Shown piece after piece: positions 8,566 through 17,726 of a DNA stretch of 64,000 nucleotides. The notes beneath the pieces were generated by a model. That model had not been told where the DNA came from. It was given only the letters and a program-made list of their open reading frames with translations, and made no database searches. A program made the translations under genes and the position numbers. Numbering within the stretch: the stretch's first letter is position 1; each line of letters opens with the position of its first letter. This DNA is from Psychrobacter submarinus (GTDB lineage: Bacteria; Pseudomonadota; Gammaproteobacteria; Pseudomonadales; Moraxellaceae): assembly GCF_904846685.1 (NCBI RefSeq), contig NZ_CAJHBQ010000004.1, forward strand, positions 231,817 through 295,816. The letters run 5' to 3'.

Positions 8566-9660
8566 ATGAATACCAGTTTAAAAACGATAACAAAGATGCT
8601 CGTTGCTACTATGTTTAGTAGCGCTTTACTGATGACTACGGCTCACGCCAATAATCCTGCGCCTGCCATCAAGGCAGATGCTCCCAACCGCTATATCGTC
8701 AAAAAAGGCGATACATTATGGGACATCTCCGGACGTTACTTGGAGAGCCCATGGCGCTGGAAAGAGATTTGGGCGACCAATAAGCAAATCAAAAACCCTA
8801 ACCTTATCTATCCTGATGACATTCTTATTTTATGTATCATTCAAGGCAAGACCTTAGTTGGTATCGATACCGGTGAGGGCTGCGCTGGTATTGAAAAGCA
8901 ATTGATGGGTAAGGTGGAGCAAGAAGTCGTTGTGACCTCAGTCGCCAATAGTATCCCTGCGATTCCTTTGAGCTCTATTCAGCACTGGTTAGATCGCTAT
9001 ACCGTCGTGCGACCAGAGGATTTTAATAGTACTCCTTATATTTTAGCTTCCAAAAACCGCAATTTGATTACCGCGAGCGGCGATAAAGTCTATGCCAAAG
9101 GCGTACCGCTTATCGTAGGTCAGCGCTATGGTATCTACCGTGAAGGCGAACGCTATGTCGAACCTAAAACCCAAAAGGTCATCGGTTTAGAGACCATGCA
9201 AGTGGCGAGCGGCATAGTTACTAGTGTCGCTGAAAACGGTATCAGTAGTCTGCAGTTGTCCGAATCTTATGGTAAAGAAGTGCGTGAAGGTGACAGAGTA
9301 TTCGTTGAGCTAGATAACTCTATTCCGCCAGTGTTTTATCCAGCGCCCGCGCAAGTGAGCCGCGGCGGTATGATTGTACGAGTGATGGACTCTATCAGCT
9401 CAGCGGCGCGCGGCAGTGTCGTGGCTATTAACTTAGGTACGGCCCAAGGCGCTAAGCCTGGCGATGTATTGACCGTCTATCAAAAAGGCCCACTAGTACG
9501 CGATACTTTAGATAATGATAATGCTGTACGCCTGCCTAGTGAAGAGAGCGGCATGGTGATGGTGTTCAATAGCTTTGATGACATCAGTTATGCTTATGTA
9601 CTGAGCTCAGAGCTGCCACTGAGTGTCGGTGATCAATTACTACCACCGCCTTACTTATAA
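8566..9660 (+). CDS. Secreted LysM peptidoglycan-binding protein
   Basis: 364-residue exported protein. Residues 1-28 form a signal peptide ending TTAHA-NN. A LysM domain follows at about 42-92 (RYIVKKGDTLWDISGRYL through NLIYPDDIL), then about 270 residues of beta-rich sequence without a recognised catalytic site. The same architecture is found beside dprA in Pseudomonas and Acinetobacter, where its exact role is undefined beyond envelope association. Located between thrC and dprA; the 92-base gap to dprA contains no terminator, so cotranscription is likely. Confidence 0.88.
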   Translation: MNTSLKTITKMLVATMFSSALLMTTAHANNPAPAIKADAPNRYIVKKGDTLWDISGRYLESPWRWKEIWATNKQIKNPNLIYPDDILILCIIQGKTLVGIDTGEGCAGIEKQLMGKVEQEVVVTSVANSIPAIPLSSIQHWLDRYTVVRPEDFNSTPYILASKNRNLITASGDKVYAKGVPLIVGQRYGIYREGERYVEPKTQKVIGLETMQVASGIVTSVAENGISSLQLSESYGKEVREGDRVFVELDNSIPPVFYPAPAQVSRGGMIVRVMDSISSAARGSVVAINLGTAQGAKPGDVLTVYQKGPLVRDTLDNDNAVRLPSEESGMVMVFNSFDDISYAYVLSSELPLSVGDQLLPPPYL

Positions 9661-9751
9661 AGGCAAATTAGCTAGTTTATGAGCCGAAGGTCAGTAGTTA
9701 AATTCAGTTTCTTATTTGCACAAGCACTTCTCTTGTATGAGCTAGACGACT

Positions 9752-10975
9752 ATGACGCCACCGCCTTCATCTCATTTAGATTCTAATCAGTGTGCAATAT
9801 TAGCGCTGTGGTATGAGGTGAATGCCTCCTTATCCGCCTATCATAAGCTACTTAGTGCTTTTGGCGGTGCTCAGCAAGCTTGGGAAGCTGGCTTTGAGGC
9901 TTGGCAAGCATTAGGGATACATGCCGCTCATTTAGCACGTCATAAAAATAAAGAGCAGACATCCGCTAGTATCGATAGGATTGAGCAAGCGCTTACCGCT
10001 GGACAGTATCAGCTAATTTTTGCCGATCAAAGCGAGTTTCCAGCCCAGCTACTACAGATTTACGATCCGCCGCCGCTACTGTTCTGCCGAGGTAATATCA
10101 ACCGCTTGCAGCAAGCACAAATCGCTATAGTAGGAAGCCGAAAGCCAACCGCTCATGCCCAAAAAACCACATTTGATATTGCTCAGTATCTAGCGCAAAC
10201 CGGCTATGTCGTCACTAGCGGTTTGGCTATGGGAGTAGATAAACAAGCACACTTAGGAGCGCTTGCGCAAACCGATAGCGACTATCAAGGGCGTACGGTA
10301 GGCGTGATGGGTACAGGAATTGAGGTCTTCTATCCTAATCATCACGATAAGCTATTTAGTCAAATTATCGAGCAAGGCGGTTGTATCATCAGCGAGCTAT
10401 TGCCGCATACTCAGCCCCATAAGCACACTTTTCCGCGTCGCAATCGGTTAGTTGCTGGCCTAAGTCTAGCGACGATAGTGACCGAAGCTACTATCAAGAG
10501 TGGCTCGCTAATCACTGCCAGACTCACCTCCGAACAAGGCAAGCAAGTCTTTGCGCTGCCAAGTCACATCGATAATAAAAATGCTGAAGGCTGTCATCAT
10601 CTGATTCGTGAAGGCGCGACGCTGATTTATCATCCCGATCAGGTGCTAAGCGATGTAAACGTCCAGCTTGATTTTTCAACCAATCAATCATCACTTACTG
10701 CACCCTCTAAACCATCGACATCGCGCCGTTCATCGCCGCAATCAGCGGCTGATAAGACATCGTCAACTCATAGCATGCCAGCCCATACCTCTTCACCAAT
10801 CAAAGTGCCTGAGCACCTGTCATCCATTTATGGGCTACTCGACTGGCATGGACAGGATTTAGATGCTTTGTTGATAGCTTCGAAGCTGACAGCGCCTCAG
10901 CTTATTAGTCAGCTCATGGAGCTAGAGCTACTCGGCGCTATCGACGTCCAAGGTGGCCGCTATCTACGGTTATAA
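9752..10975 (+). CDS. dprA: DNA-processing protein DprA (Smf)
   Basis: Single-stranded DNA-binding protein that protects incoming DNA and loads RecA during natural transformation. The Rossmann-like core contains AIVGSRKPT (about 126-134), TSGLAMGVDKQAHLGAL (about 153-169), and GVMGTGIEVFYPNHH (about 182-196), all family hallmarks. A low-complexity Ser/Thr/Pro linker (about 310-350) leads to the C-terminal winged-helix DML1-like domain (SIYGLLDWHGQDLDALL). Length 407 is typical. No strong ribosome site precedes the ATG, so translation may depend on the upstream LysM gene. comM, another transformation gene, is 16 kb away. Confidence 0.95.
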   Translation: MTPPPSSHLDSNQCAILALWYEVNASLSAYHKLLSAFGGAQQAWEAGFEAWQALGIHAAHLARHKNKEQTSASIDRIEQALTAGQYQLIFADQSEFPAQLLQIYDPPPLLFCRGNINRLQQAQIAIVGSRKPTAHAQKTTFDIAQYLAQTGYVVTSGLAMGVDKQAHLGALAQTDSDYQGRTVGVMGTGIEVFYPNHHDKLFSQIIEQGGCIISELLPHTQPHKHTFPRRNRLVAGLSLATIVTEATIKSGSLITARLTSEQGKQVFALPSHIDNKNAEGCHHLIREGATLIYHPDQVLSDVNVQLDFSTNQSSLTAPSKPSTSRRSSPQSAADKTSSTHSMPAHTSSPIKVPEHLSSIYGLLDWHGQDLDALLIASKLTAPQLISQLMELELLGAIDVQGGRYLRL

Positions 10976-11059
10976 GATGTGTTTTTGACCTTCTTTTGAC
11001 GTTGTTAACTTCTTAATCGTTATTAATACACGCACACTTTTATTTAGAGCGTTTAGTTT

Positions 11060-11701
11060 ATGTCTTCCTCTGCACCCTTTGTTACTGATTCAGTCGTACA
11101 AGCTGCCCATTGGCTAAACCAAGGCCAGCTATTAGCCTATCCGACCGAAAGTGTCTGGGGGATCGGCTGCGATCCATTCGATAAAAGCGCTGTGCAGCAG
11201 CTATTAACCATCAAGCAGCGCCCGCAAGACAAAGGCATGATCGTCGTCACCGACAGTATTGAGCGCATTACGCCGCTACTTGCGCCTCTCAGCCCCGAGC
11301 AGCGACAGACGGTACTTGCCAGTTGGCAGCCTAGTGCCGATGTCCTTGTGCAGCAAGCGCATACTTGGTTATTGCCCATCCCAGACTCACTTACCACTCC
11401 CATACCGGAGTGGATAACAGGTGCACATGATAGCATCGCCGTACGCGTCATCACTCACCCCTTAGTACAGAATCTTTGTGCGCAGCTAGTATCAGCAAAT
11501 AATCCCTATGGATTTCTTGTCTCTACGAGCTGTAATCCGTCAGGGCAGACGCCGGCGTTGACGCTTGCTGAAGCTCAAAGCTATTTTTTAAGTGAGAGTA
11601 GCCAGTTGCTCAAGCAAGTGGGCTATCTACGCGGTGCGACTTTAGGCTATCAGTTACCCAGTCAAATTGGCGACGCGCGTAGCGGCCAGATTATCCGCTA
11701 A
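11060..11701 (+). CDS. tsaC: Threonylcarbamoyl-AMP synthase (Sua5/YciO/YrdC family)
   Basis: Makes threonylcarbamoyl-AMP from threonine, bicarbonate and ATP for the t6A37 modification of ANN-decoding tRNAs. The core motif LLAYPTESVWGIGCDP (about 21-36) and KQRPQDKGMIVV (about 53-64) bind substrate, and VSTSCNPSGQTPA near 154-166 is the conserved C-terminal loop. At 213 residues it is the short TsaC type, without the Sua5 C-terminal domain. It lies 84 bases after dprA, the same neighbour as in Pseudomonas and Escherichia. Confidence 0.94.
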   Translation: MSSSAPFVTDSVVQAAHWLNQGQLLAYPTESVWGIGCDPFDKSAVQQLLTIKQRPQDKGMIVVTDSIERITPLLAPLSPEQRQTVLASWQPSADVLVQQAHTWLLPIPDSLTTPIPEWITGAHDSIAVRVITHPLVQNLCAQLVSANNPYGFLVSTSCNPSGQTPALTLAEAQSYFLSESSQLLKQVGYLRGATLGYQLPSQIGDARSGQIIR

Positions 11702-12032
11702 ATCTTTCTTTTTATAGTTACCAAATAAGCTGAGTTGTTAATTATAGTCTACAAAGATAACGTTTTATAGTCGAACCACTATTAAAGTGTTACGGCGTTA
11801 GACTCGTTTAGCCTACTACTGTAGTACTTGCACTCGTCTGCCTTGTACCACTTTTAATATTGATTGACTATATCTACTGATTTCTGTGTTGACAGAAATA
11901 AAAGAAAAGCGCAGTATGGCTTATAAGCTGTTTATTTCTCGATAATAAAAGCTATGAGTTACATATTTTAGGGCACTACAAGTATCAATGATAAGCATCA
12001 ATAAAAAATAATATAAATAAGTGTGAGCCAAT
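11702..12032. other. Intergenic region with MITE-like element
   Basis: 331 bases between tsaC and the GbsR-type regulator. It holds a 107-bp MITE-like element (11766-11872); the remaining 160 bases are AT-rich and presumably carry the promoter of the regulator gene. No further gene seen. Confidence 0.5.
11766..11872. repeat. MITE-like element, family 1, copy A
   Basis: About 107 bp with terminal inverted repeats: the left end TATAGTCGAACCACTATTAA and the right end, read in reverse complement as TATAGTCAATCAATATTAAA, match at most positions over about 24 bases. The core around 11801-11850 (ACTCGTTTAGCCTACT, then TGTAGTACTTGCACTCG, then CCTTGTACCAC) is shared with the element following dnaK at 19850-19960. 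No coding capacity. Confidence 0.65.
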
Positions 12033-12551
12033 ATGAAGCTTAATCCTGTCACCGAAAAATTCGTCTTACACTGGGGTGAGATGGGCCCTAAATGGGGCGT
12101 GAACCGCACTATGTCGCAGATACATGCGCTGCTATATATCATCGGTAAACCACTAAATGCCGAAGAGATCACTGAGACGCTAGGCGTGGCGCGCTCTAAT
12201 GTCTCAAATAGTATCAAAGAGCTACAGAATTGGGGCCTAATCCAAAAAGTCTCTATCTTAGGCGACCGGCGGGATCACTTCACGACCAACACTGATGTTT
12301 GGGAGCTGGCACGTATCATCGTCGTTGAGCGCCAAAAGCGCGAGCTAGAACCTACCGTACAGTTTTTACAAGATTTGATGGATAGTCCTGAGTTTGAGTA
12401 TGAAAACAGCGAAGTTAGAACGCGGATAAGTGACACGCAAGACTTCGTAAACACATTAACCACTTGGTCGTCCGAGATGCTTAAACTCCCAACGAGTATG
12501 CTCAAAAAGGTGCTCAAACTCGGCGCTAGTATTAAAAAGTTTTTGAGTTAA
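12033..12551 (+). CDS. GbsR/MarR-family transcriptional regulator
   Basis: 172-residue DNA-binding protein. KFVLHWGEMGPKWGVNRTMSQIHALLYI (from about residue 9) is characteristic of the GbsR-like branch of the MarR superfamily. The winged HTH spans about 35-85 (NAEEITETLGVARSNVSNSI is the recognition part, then the wing LGDRRDHF). The C-terminal half is helical and probably dimerises. It lies 49 bases upstream of the TIGR01777 epimerase on the same strand, so the two may be cotranscribed. Ligand and targets are unknown. Confidence 0.87.
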   Translation: MKLNPVTEKFVLHWGEMGPKWGVNRTMSQIHALLYIIGKPLNAEEITETLGVARSNVSNSIKELQNWGLIQKVSILGDRRDHFTTNTDVWELARIIVVERQKRELEPTVQFLQDLMDSPEFEYENSEVRTRISDTQDFVNTLTTWSSEMLKLPTSMLKKVLKLGASIKKFLS

Positions 12552-12600
12552 TGATGACTCAGAACAATACAAGCAATAAGCTCACAACAAGGATAGAGAT

Positions 12601-13566
12601 ATGAATATTTTAATCAGCGGTGGCTCAGGGTTCTTAGGTAGTGCGTTTAGCAAGGAGATCATAAGTCGCTATGAGAATAAAAAAGAGCAGATAAAGATCA
12701 CGTGGCTGACGCGCGATAAATCTCAGCAGCACCCTGCTGACGTCAACATGATGACTTATGATGAGCTTGCAACGAGTGATAAAAGCTTCGATGTGATTAT
12801 AAATTTAGCAGGGGCGGGGATTGCCGATTCGCGCTGGAGCGATGAGCGTAAAGAGCAACTGATGGCAAGCCGAGTAAAACCAACAGAGTCGCTGCTTGAG
12901 TTCATCGCTCGCAGTCGTGTGAAACCTAAGCTTATGCTAAGTGGTTCGGCTATCGGCTGGTATGGTACCCAAGGCGATACCCCATTGACTGAGCGTAGCG
13001 ATTACGAGACAGATTTTTCGCATAAGTTATGTGATGAGTGGGAGAAGCTTGCGCTCAAAGCGGCAGATTACGGCGTGCCTGTTGCCATCGTACGCACTGG
13101 GGTGGTGATGCATCCTGAGGGCGGGATGATTGGTAAATTGTTATTACCTTTTAAGTTCGGCGTAGGTGGTCAGCTGGCCGATGGCAAGCAAATTATGAGC
13201 TGGATCAGCCGTGAGGACTGGGTCGGGGCGGCGATTTTTATTATTCAAAAGCATTTGGCTGAGACGAGCGAAAAGCAAGTTACGCCCAATAACGAGCTGA
13301 AAACTACTAACGATACTCCAGCAGTGGTTTATAACTTAACAGCGCCCAATCCGGTAACCAATCACAAATTTACCAAAGCTATGGGCGCTTGGCTACATCG
13401 TCCCACTATTTTTACTTTGCCAGAGTTTTTACTCAAATTGATGTTCGGTGAGATGTCGACTTTACTTATCGATGGACAAAAGGTGCTACCAGAAGCTTTA
13501 TTAGAAGCAGGCTATGAGTTTAAGTACACTGACATTCAACAAGCCTTAGAAGAGCAAAGCACCTGA
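12601..13566 (+). CDS. TIGR01777-family epimerase (YfcH-like, extended SDR)
   Basis: 321-residue NAD(P)-binding protein of the atypical extended-SDR family TIGR01777. The N-terminal nucleotide-binding motif is ISGGSGFLGSAF (about 4-15); VIINLAGAGIADSRWSDERK (about 63-82) and LSGSAIGWYGTQG (about 116-128, with the YG pair) are family signatures. The C-terminal segment about 260-320 is the DUF1731 domain (PTIFTLPEFLLKLMFGEMS). The natural substrate is unknown. A clear AAGGATAGAGAT precedes the ATG. Downstream is a parS-like palindrome and a broken DCC-family gene. Confidence 0.9.
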   Translation: MNILISGGSGFLGSAFSKEIISRYENKKEQIKITWLTRDKSQQHPADVNMMTYDELATSDKSFDVIINLAGAGIADSRWSDERKEQLMASRVKPTESLLEFIARSRVKPKLMLSGSAIGWYGTQGDTPLTERSDYETDFSHKLCDEWEKLALKAADYGVPVAIVRTGVVMHPEGGMIGKLLLPFKFGVGGQLADGKQIMSWISREDWVGAAIFIIQKHLAETSEKQVTPNNELKTTNDTPAVVYNLTAPNPVTNHKFTKAMGAWLHRPTIFTLPEFLLKLMFGEMSTLLIDGQKVLPEALLEAGYEFKYTDIQQALEEQST

Positions 13567-13578
13567 TATTTCCATACT

Positions 13579-13594
13579 TGTTTCATGTGAAACA
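13579..13594. promoter_or_regulatory. parS-like ParB-binding site (epimerase 3' side)
   Basis: TGTTTCATGTGAAACA, identical over all 16 bases to the site at 4003. It sits 12 bases after the epimerase stop and 14 bases before the DCC remnant. Two independent copies of the same 16-mer within 10 kb would not be expected by chance. Confidence 0.75.
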
Positions 13595-13608
13595 GCCGTA
13601 GCGATGCT

Positions 13609-13872
13609 ATGACTTATTTGTGTGTACAAGACTGGTATGGCGGTTGGCATACCCATATGGATGCAGTGCGATTACTGTATAGAACTAGTGGTCTCAAAGG
13701 CTCTACGCTTCTGTATCTACCAATTGTCAGACAGCTTGGCGATTTGGCTTATCCTTATGTGGCGCGTAACCGTTACCGAATCCCAAATTGGGTGACTAAA
13801 CTGATTTATGGCAAAGCGGTGACGCAGGCCTGCGCAAATGGCGTTTGTAACATGCCGCCAAATAAGCGTTAA
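13609..13872 (+). pseudogene. Truncated DCC-family (DUF393) thiol-oxidoreductase-like gene
   Basis: 87 codons that match only the C-terminal half of DUF393 proteins: a HTHMDAV segment equivalent to the usual (S/T)DAV(L/R) helix, then the conserved LAYPYVARNRYRIPNW. The N-terminal part with the DxxCxxC redox motif should be about 45-55 residues further upstream, but an in-frame TGA precedes the ATG by seven codons and only 42 bases separate it from the epimerase. The active site is therefore missing. A single CxxxxC pair occurs near the end (ACANGVCNM). Either a decaying remnant or a short protein with a different use; I favour remnant. Confidence 0.6.
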
Positions 13873-14006
13873 TTAAATTCAAACGCATACTATTTTAAGT
13901 ACCAGTAGAAAAGCTCTTCGTTGTTTTAACCATGTTCTCTACTGTATCGCTTAACCTTCTCAAGTCATTCGTTTACCTAATACTAAACCTCTCTTTAGGA
14001 TCCTAG

Positions 14007-15143
14007 ATGCGTTACGCCTTTTTTATTACTATCATTGCTCTATTAGAGCTGTTTAGCCTTGGCGCTGCGCTATCTCTTCAGTGGTGGCTGCAGCCTTGGC
14101 TGACATCGAGCTTAACTACCGCCGTTTGGGTTTTAGTGTTTGTTGTGACTAATGCTCTGCTAGCGGTGACCTTTAGCAAGCGCTTTAATAATAGCTATCG
14201 CTGGATGAGCGCTTGGATGCTCGTTATGCATTATCTGATACTCACGGCATTATTAATGAGTTTGTTTTATGGCGGGTATCTACTTTTAGTTTCATCGATT
14301 TCTATAGAGGGGTATAGCGCTGAGACAGTAGGTTTTGGCTTACGCGTACTGGCGGGGGTTATATTTATAGCGCTGTTTATTTATAGTTTATATAGTGCCT
14401 ACATGCCTGTGGTGCGCCGATTATCTATCACGATTAATAAACCCTTAGCAAACTCATTGCGTATCGCAGTAGCGAGTGATTTGCATTTAGGTCAGCTGTT
14501 CGGTAATAAAGCGATAGATAAGCTACATCATCTGATCCAAGAAAATAAAGCGGATATATTGCTGATGCCAGGCGATATTATGGATGACAATATAAAAGCT
14601 TATACCGCTCACAATATGGCGGCTAAATTGACCAAGCTTTGTAGTAGCTTACCCTACGGTGTCTATGCCACTTTAGGCAACCATGACTTATATGGTCATG
14701 AGCAGCCGATCAGTAACGCCTTGCAGGATGCTGGCGTGCAACTGTTAAATGATAAAGTACTGAAGCTTGATTATAAAGGCGAGATAATTTGGCTGATAGG
14801 CCGGTTCGATAATCATAAACACGAGCGCGTCGCTACTACTGATTTGTTGCAGCAAGTTGATACCAGTAAGCCGGTTATACTGCTCGATCATCGGCCAAGC
14901 GATATTGATAAGCATAGTCAGCTGCCGATAGACTTACAGGTCTCTGGTCATACTCACAACGGGCAGATATTCCCAGCTAATTTTATCGTCAGAGCGATCA
15001 ATCGCTTGGGCTATGGTTATAAACCCATAGGCAAAGGACACTTTGTTGTCTCCTCAGGCTACGGCTTTTGGGGTATTCCTTTTCGCTTGGGGTCGCGCTC
15101 TGAGATTTGGCTGATTGAGATGACAGGTCAGTACATAGCGTAA
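14007..15143 (+). CDS. Membrane-anchored calcineurin-like metallophosphoesterase (YkuE/YaeI-like)
   Basis: 378 residues. The first 135 contain about four hydrophobic helices, then the catalytic domain faces one side of the membrane. All dimetal motifs are present: ASDLHLGQLF (about 152-161), PGDIMDD (about 186-192), LGNHDLYGH (about 219-227), and SGHTHNGQIFP (about 314-324). Relatives include B. subtilis YkuE and E. coli YaeI (UDP-2,3-diacylglucosamine or phosphodiester hydrolases), but the substrate cannot be assigned. It is convergent with the esterase gene, whose stop is 7 bases away. Confidence 0.9.
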   Translation: MRYAFFITIIALLELFSLGAALSLQWWLQPWLTSSLTTAVWVLVFVVTNALLAVTFSKRFNNSYRWMSAWMLVMHYLILTALLMSLFYGGYLLLVSSISIEGYSAETVGFGLRVLAGVIFIALFIYSLYSAYMPVVRRLSITINKPLANSLRIAVASDLHLGQLFGNKAIDKLHHLIQENKADILLMPGDIMDDNIKAYTAHNMAAKLTKLCSSLPYGVYATLGNHDLYGHEQPISNALQDAGVQLLNDKVLKLDYKGEIIWLIGRFDNHKHERVATTDLLQQVDTSKPVILLDHRPSDIDKHSQLPIDLQVSGHTHNGQIFPANFIVRAINRLGYGYKPIGKGHFVVSSGYGFWGIPFRLGSRSEIWLIEMTGQYIA

Positions 15144-15150
15144 ACACTTG

Positions 15151-16569
15151 CTAAGCGACCAATAATGATTGGGCACTGATGACCTCACGGACAAAACGTG
15201 CAAAGTCATTGATAATATATCGCGTTTCTTGCTCTAAGCCATCGTGGACACTCATCAGATGCATAAAGCCGTGCGGCGCACCTAGTACCGTATAAGTCTC
15301 AACCGCTATATCAGCAGCCTTTAACTGATCTGCATAAGCAAAGGCTTCATCGCGTAGCACGTCAAGCTCAGAGGCAACGATATAAGTCGGACATACTTTA
15401 CTATTATCACCAATCATAGGTGAGATCAGCACATGCTCACGTGGTAGCGGGCAGTTCTGCATAAATGCTGCATCAAATACGGCTACGTCAGCATGATCTA
15501 ATAGCAGGCCTTCGCCGTATAGCTCCCAGCTTGGATAGTCGGTCTCAATATCAGTAACTGGATACAGCGGCATCTGTGCAAGCGGCGCAGGTAGAGTCTG
15601 GAGCAGCTTATACATCTGCTGACCGGCCACTCCCAAGTCTGACCATGCCGCCTTAGTTGGGTGAGTCAGCTGCTGCGCAAGTAACGTCGATAAACCGCCA
15701 CCAGCACTATCTCCTGCTAGAACAATACGTGACGGCGACGCGCCAAGGCTACGACTATTATCAGCCAACCAAGCATAAGCTTTGATCGCATCTTCTAAGG
15801 CGGCGGGCGCTGCATGCTCAGGTGCTAAGCGATAGTCCACACTGACCACTGCCCAGCCAGTCTGCGCGCAGACGCGGTGACAAAACTCGTGATGAGTGTC
15901 AATATCACCAATACAAAAACCACCACCATGAAAGAACAGCATCACTGTCTCATCAGGATTGTGATTGGTTTTTGCGTGGACGCCCGCCTGATAGCAGCGA
16001 ATCGTCATATCACCCTCATCAGCATTGGCTATGGTTTTATCTTGCCAATTAACAGCCGCCTCACTGCTTTTGTTAATGAGCTTCAAAGTAGCAAGCTTAT
16101 TGCTACTTGCTTGTTGCCAGACTTTTGGGTCTTGCATAGCGACCGCATCGGCTGCAAACCTCTTACGCAGCTCTTGCATTTTAGAGAGCTGTAAAGGGGT
16201 TTTAAGTTTACCATTGACCGCGATAATCAAGCGTAGATGCGCATTAGCGTTTGGATACTGCTCAGCCGTTGGCCCCTCTAGATAGCTTACTAATGCCTCT
16301 AGCATGGTATCAGGTAAGTAGCCTAGACCTTTTAGTACATAGTGCAGGGCATGCTGCTGATAGTCGGTCGCTGGCAGCAAGCTTGCAAGCTTTTTACCGG
16401 CGAGTCTATATTTATTGTCCCCTTCGTTCAGGTGCTCAGCCTCAGCTTGGTTTTCGTGCGCTTGATAGCGTTTAACGCCTTCTAGAGGAGCTAATGTCGG
16501 CTTAGAGTTTAAGCTCGCCGCCGCTTTATTTATCAAAGCATTAAGCGATGTGATAGAAGAGCTTGGCAT
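15151..16569 (-). CDS. Alpha/beta-hydrolase, hormone-sensitive-lipase-type esterase
   Basis: Probable carboxylesterase/lipase of bacterial family IV. The oxyanion-hole motif HGGGFCIGDIDTHHE and the nucleophile elbow GDSAGGG are clear; an Asp (SELDVLRDE) and a His (GAPHGFMHL) complete the catalytic triad. The region before HGGG is unusually long (about 210 residues), predicted helical, which resembles a cap or substrate-recognition domain. I start at the second Met (MPSSSITSL, 16569) because GAGGAAC lies six bases upstream; an in-frame ATG is four codons earlier. Substrate unknown. Confidence 0.88.
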   Translation of the reverse strand: MPSSSITSLNALINKAAASLNSKPTLAPLEGVKRYQAHENQAEAEHLNEGDNKYRLAGKKLASLLPATDYQQHALHYVLKGLGYLPDTMLEALVSYLEGPTAEQYPNANAHLRLIIAVNGKLKTPLQLSKMQELRKRFAADAVAMQDPKVWQQASSNKLATLKLINKSSEAAVNWQDKTIANADEGDMTIRCYQAGVHAKTNHNPDETVMLFFHGGGFCIGDIDTHHEFCHRVCAQTGWAVVSVDYRLAPEHAAPAALEDAIKAYAWLADNSRSLGASPSRIVLAGDSAGGGLSTLLAQQLTHPTKAAWSDLGVAGQQMYKLLQTLPAPLAQMPLYPVTDIETDYPSWELYGEGLLLDHADVAVFDAAFMQNCPLPREHVLISPMIGDNSKVCPTYIVASELDVLRDEAFAYADQLKAADIAVETYTVLGAPHGFMHLMSVHDGLEQETRYIINDFARFVREVISAQSLLVA

Positions 16570-17004
16570 GGTGTTCCTCATTATTGAGTACCGGTCTTTA
16601 TGACTTTTTATAGCCTTTTATGGTTTGGATTTATGGTTTCGATACTTTATATCGTTTACTATCATTTAGTTTATAGTTCAGTATTTTTTATAAGTAATAG
16701 TTGGTAAATAGTCAGTGAGGTCATCATAAATCAATCAAAAGTGAATTTAAGTATCGTTTGGTAATCGTTTACGAGCGAAAAGTAAACTATAAATAATGAG
16801 TTAGCTTTAAATGCGGTTTGAGTTGTCCTAGTTTGGTTTATAGAGGTTAAACCTCAAAATTAAAAAAATCCTCGGTTTTAAGCTTGAAATATGGCCTCAT
16901 AACCTTTATCAATCAGCTATTGAATATGGTTTATAGCGAAGACATTAAAAAGACACTAAACCCTAAATGCATTACAAAATTATCATAAATAATCAGGAGT
17001 TATC
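16570..17004. other. AT-rich intergenic region upstream of grpE
   Basis: 435 bases of AT-rich sequence between the divergent esterase and grpE. It contains a heat-shock-type promoter candidate (16883-16910) and a 6-bp palindrome GAGGTT-A-AACCTC near 16847. Otherwise nothing recognised. Confidence 0.45.
16883..16910 (+). promoter_or_regulatory. Candidate sigma-32 promoter of grpE
   Basis: CTTGAAA (perfect -35 of the heat-shock sigma factor) at 16883-16889, 13 bases of spacer, then CCTTTATC, a partial match to CCCCATNT. It is 95 bases upstream of grpE. The -10 match is only moderate; the same -35 occurs upstream of dnaK. Confidence 0.45.
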
Positions 17005-17610
17005 ATGAGCGAACAAAACCCAAACCTACAAGCTGATGACAATAGCGCGAAAGCTGCACACAGTAACCTTGAGCGCAATGAGAGCGTCCTACAAGAAACG
17101 ATGGATGAGTTTGACCCGCAAAACAACTCAGGCGATGACGCCACTATCGATAACGAGATCGATATCAGTGTTTATGAAGCGCGCATTGCTGAGCTTGAAG
17201 GCGAAGTCAAGCAGGCCCGTGAGACCACTGCCCGTGCTAATGCTGAGACTTATAATGCGCAAAAGCGTATGGAGCAAGAGGCCGATAAGAGCAAAAGATT
17301 TGCGCTACAAAAGTTTGCCAAAGAGTTATTAGAAGTCGTTGATAACTTAGAGCGCGCTATCGAAAACGCCACTTCAGACGACCCTGTTACCGAAGGGGTA
17401 CGCTTAACGCACAAAGCGCTATTAGATGTACTAAACAGAAACGGCGTAGAGGTTGTCGAACCACAAGGTGAGACATTCAATGCAGATCTGCATGAAGCAG
17501 TCGGTATCGATGAAAATGCCGAGCCTGATACGGTTGGTACGGTATTACAAAAAGGCTATAGCCTAAATGGTCGTCTGCTGCGTCCTGCTATGGTTCGCGT
17601 CGGCCAATAA
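17005..17610 (+). CDS. grpE: GrpE nucleotide exchange factor
   Basis: Cochaperone that releases ADP from DnaK. 201 residues: an acidic disordered N-terminus (1-50), a long coiled coil about 53-105 (ARIAELEGEVKQARETTARA), the LLEVVDNLERAIE helix, and the beta-domain with FNADLHEAVGIDEN and the C-terminal GYSLNGRLLRPAMVRVGQ, all diagnostic. The AGGAG site is 7 bases before ATG. It lies 298 bases upstream of dnaK with a separate promoter candidate in between, so this is a grpE-dnaK pair; dnaJ is not within the window downstream. Confidence 0.97.
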   Translation: MSEQNPNLQADDNSAKAAHSNLERNESVLQETMDEFDPQNNSGDDATIDNEIDISVYEARIAELEGEVKQARETTARANAETYNAQKRMEQEADKSKRFALQKFAKELLEVVDNLERAIENATSDDPVTEGVRLTHKALLDVLNRNGVEVVEPQGETFNADLHEAVGIDENAEPDTVGTVLQKGYSLNGRLLRPAMVRVGQ

Positions 17611-17726
17611 GCTTATAAGCTTAGCTAATAAGTGAGAGTAGTAAAGAAAACAAGCGAATAAACCTTATTAAATGTAAGGGTATTCACAAAAAATCACACA
17701 AAAGCAAATTTTTGCGCTGTTATTGA

